The notes under the pieces were generated by a model. The model did not search any database. It was not told the origin of the DNA and saw only the letters and a program-made list of their open reading frames with translations. From Isoptericola cucumis (GTDB lineage: Bacteria > Actinomycetota > Actinomycetes > Actinomycetales > Cellulomonadaceae), in contig NZ_BMDG01000001.1 of assembly GCF_014635665.1 (NCBI RefSeq), positions 408,066 to 472,065 on the forward strand: 64,000 nucleotides of DNA. Direction: 5' to 3'. Made by a program: the position numbers and the translations under genes. Shown one piece after another: positions 62,492 through 64,000 of the stretch; position 1 is the first letter of the stretch, and every line of letters begins with the position of its first letter.

Positions 62492-63814
62492 ATGCCCACC
62501 ATCACCGCCGTCGAGATCACCGACGTCCGCTTCCCCACGTCCCTCGAGTCCGACGGCTCGGACGCGATGAACGACAACCCCGACTACTCCGCCGTCTACG
62601 TGGTGCTGCGCACCGACGGCACGGACGGCGAGGGCGCACCCCTGGCGGGCCACGGCCTGACGTTCACGATCGGCCGCGGCACCGACGTCGTCGCGCTCGC
62701 GGCACGCCACCAGGCCGAGCGACTCGTCGGGCGCGACGTCGACGAGGTCGTCGGCGACATGGGCGCCACCTACCGGGAGCTCACCGCCGACAGCCAGCTG
62801 CGCTGGCTGGGCCCCGAGAAGGGCGTCGTGCACCTGTCGCTCGCCGCGGTGCTCAACGCCGCGTGGGACCTCGCCGGCCGCCGCGCCGGCAAGCCGCTGT
62901 GGCGGCTGCTCGCCGACATGACCCCGGAGGAGCTCGTCGACGTCGCCGACCTGCGCTACCTCTCCGACGCGCTCACCCGCGACGAGGCGCTGGAGATCCT
63001 GCGCGCCGCCGCCCCCGGCAAGGCCGAGCGCATCGCCCACCTGGAGCGCCGCGGCTACCCCGCCTACACGACGTCGGCCGGCTGGCTCGGCTACGACGAC
63101 GCCAAGCTGCGCCGCCTCACCCAGGAGGCCGTGGACGCCGGCTACCGGCACGTGAAGCTCAAGGTCGGCGCGCGGCTCGAGGACGACGTGCGCCGGCTCG
63201 GCATCGCGCGCGAGGTGCTCGGCCCGGACCTCACCCTGATGATCGACGCGAACCAGGTGTGGGACGTCCCCGAGGCGATCGAGTGGGTGAAGGCGCTGCA
63301 GCAGTTCGACCCGCTGTGGATCGAGGAGCCCACGTCGCCCGACGACGTGCTCGGCCACGCGGCCGTGCGCGAGGGCGTCGCCCCGGTGCGGGTGGCGACG
63401 GGCGAGCACTGCCACAACCGGGTGATGTTCAAGCAGCTCTTCCAGGCCGGGGCCATCGACTACTGCCAGCTCGACACCGGTCGGCTCGCCAGCATCAACG
63501 AGATCGTGGCGGTGCTGCTGCTGGCCGCGAAGTTCGGCGTGCCCGTGTGCCCGCACGCCGGCGGCGTCGGGCTGTGCGAGATGGTGCAGCACGTGTCCGT
63601 GCTCGACTACGTCGCCGTCTCCGGCTCCCTGGACGGGCGGATCACGGAGTTCGTCGACCACCTGCACGAGCACTTCACCGACCCGTGCCTGGTGAAGGAC
63701 GCCGGCGAGGGCGTGTCGTACGTGCTGCCCGCCGCGCCCGGGTACTCCACGCAGATGCACCCGGGATCCGTGGCGCGGTTCCGCTTCCCGGACGGTGCGT
63801 ACTGGGCGTCGTGA
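62492..63814 (+). CDS. L-fuconate dehydratase (enolase superfamily)
   Basis: A 440-residue enolase-superfamily protein (mandelate racemase subgroup). It has VKLKVG (the KxK base), [51 protein letters not shown] and [14 protein letters not shown], and closely follows FucD. It dehydrates L-fuconate to 2-keto-3-deoxy-L-fuconate. The start is at 62492 ([11 protein letters not shown]), with AAGAGG upstream. No other fucose genes adjoin. Confidence 0.92.
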   Translation: MPTITAVEITDVRFPTSLESDGSDAMNDNPDYSAVYVVLRTDGTDGEGAPLAGHGLTFTIGRGTDVVALAARHQAERLVGRDVDEVVGDMGATYRELTADSQLRWLGPEKGVVHLSLAAVLNAAWDLAGRRAGKPLWRLLADMTPEELVDVADLRYLSDALTRDEALEILRAAAPGKAERIAHLERRGYPAYTTSAGWLGYDDAKLRRLTQEAVDAGYRHVKLKVGARLEDDVRRLGIAREVLGPDLTLMIDANQVWDVPEAIEWVKALQQFDPLWIEEPTSPDDVLGHAAVREGVAPVRVATGEHCHNRVMFKQLFQAGAIDYCQLDTGRLASINEIVAVLLLAAKFGVPVCPHAGGVGLCEMVQHVSVLDYVAVSGSLDGRITEFVDHLHEHFTDPCLVKDAGEGVSYVLPAAPGYSTQMHPGSVARFRFPDGAYWAS

Positions 63815-63858
63815 CCCGCTGACCAGCGGCGCCGCGGCGCATGGTGACCCGGAACACG

Positions 63859-63889
63859 TTGACCTCGACCGCGGTTGAGGTCCTAGCGT
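63859..63889 (+). promoter_or_regulatory. MerR/SoxR-type promoter with 19-bp spacer
   Basis: TTGACC (63859-63864) and TAGCGT (63884-63889) are 19 bases apart, too far for a normal promoter but typical of MerR-family control. The spacer is filled by GACCTCGACCG-CGGTTGAGGTC (63861-63882), a near-perfect dyad with one mismatch and like the SoxR box CCTCAAG..CTTGAGG. A superoxide dismutase starts 26 bases downstream. Confidence 0.65.
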
Positions 63890-63914
63890 GGCCAGCACCG
63901 ACGAAGGGAACGAG

Positions 63915-64000
63915 ATGTCCGTCTACACCCTGCCCGACCTGCCCTACGACTACAGCGCCCTGGAGCCGCACATCAGCGGCAAGATCATGGAGCTGCACCA
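63915..64000 (+). CDS. Superoxide dismutase (Fe/Mn family), 5' end only
   Basis: The first 28 codons are in the window, reading [20 protein letters not shown] and then GKIMELH. This matches the N-terminus of Fe/Mn superoxide dismutases, in which the His after MEL is a metal ligand. GAAGGGAACGAG precedes the ATG. It scavenges superoxide, and its promoter suggests redox-responsive control. The rest lies beyond the window. Confidence 0.92.
   Translation, partial: MSVYTLPDLPYDYSALEPHISGKIMELH

Overview
The window is a contiguous stretch of very GC-rich chromosome from an actinobacterium. An HspR-type HAIR operator at a clpB start, a bifunctional dCTP deaminase of mycobacterial type, DasR-type (dre) operators on a PTS, an F420/deazaflavin-type reductase, an LppM lipoprotein and a secreted GH10 xylanase fit the Micrococcales (Cellulomonas, Cellulosimicrobium, Isoptericola or Promicromonospora relatives). 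The genus is inference. I see no insertion sequence, prophage, CRISPR array or island of different base composition.

Layout. 1-4.6 kb: 5' end of clpB (minus) with its HAIR site, an LppM-like lipoprotein, an alpha/beta hydrolase, and an alkylation-repair pair (Ada-N/AraC/AlkA fusion plus Ogt). 4.6-12.2 kb: a CDF metal exporter and a six-gene Mrp Na+/H+ antiporter operon (AB fused, then C, D, E, F, G), all minus. 12.4-21.3 kb: two paralogous uncharacterised proteins, dcd, a universal stress protein, two fluoride-channel subunits, tRNA-Gly(CCC), an MFS transporter, a deazaflavin-type reductase, a pirin and a DinB-like protein. An 855-bp non-coding gap at 18.8-19.66 kb carries DnaA-box-like sequences.

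21.4-30.6 kb: a TetR regulator, TIM-barrel isomerase, HAD and APH-like proteins, a GAP-family membrane protein, a NarL-type two-component system, a PfkB kinase and a thioredoxin-NHL protein. 30.7-36.9 kb: xylanase with a divergent LacI regulator and a palindrome between them, an aldo-keto reductase, and an ABC-2 exporter with a divergent TetR. 37-42.7 kb: a complete PTS (HPr, EI, EIIC, two EIIBs, EIIA) with a GntR regulator and three dre-like operators. Its parts are split between strands but share the same operator type, which suggests one regulon for an amino sugar or glucose.

42.7-50 kb: a trypsin-like protease, then an export cluster of YhgE/Pip-like protein and MMPL transporter, divergent from a TetR gene with overlapping palindromes between them. 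The MMPL protein has a C-terminal domain that looks like a decayed ABC ATPase. 50-64 kb: an MBL-fold hydrolase, S9 peptidase, FAD oxidoreductase, CopD-CtaG fusion, VOC protein, WYL regulator, GNAT, RidA, MDMPI-like protein, a Gfo/Idh-ThuA pair, DUF523, L-fuconate dehydratase, and the 5' end of an Fe/Mn superoxide dismutase behind a MerR/SoxR-type promoter.

Most genes are ordinary core or accessory chromosome. The items that most merit follow-up are the DnaA-box cluster away from dnaA, the MMPL-pseudo-ABC fusion, the paralogous unknown family, the doubled EIIB, and the 19-bp-spaced dyad promoter in front of the superoxide dismutase.
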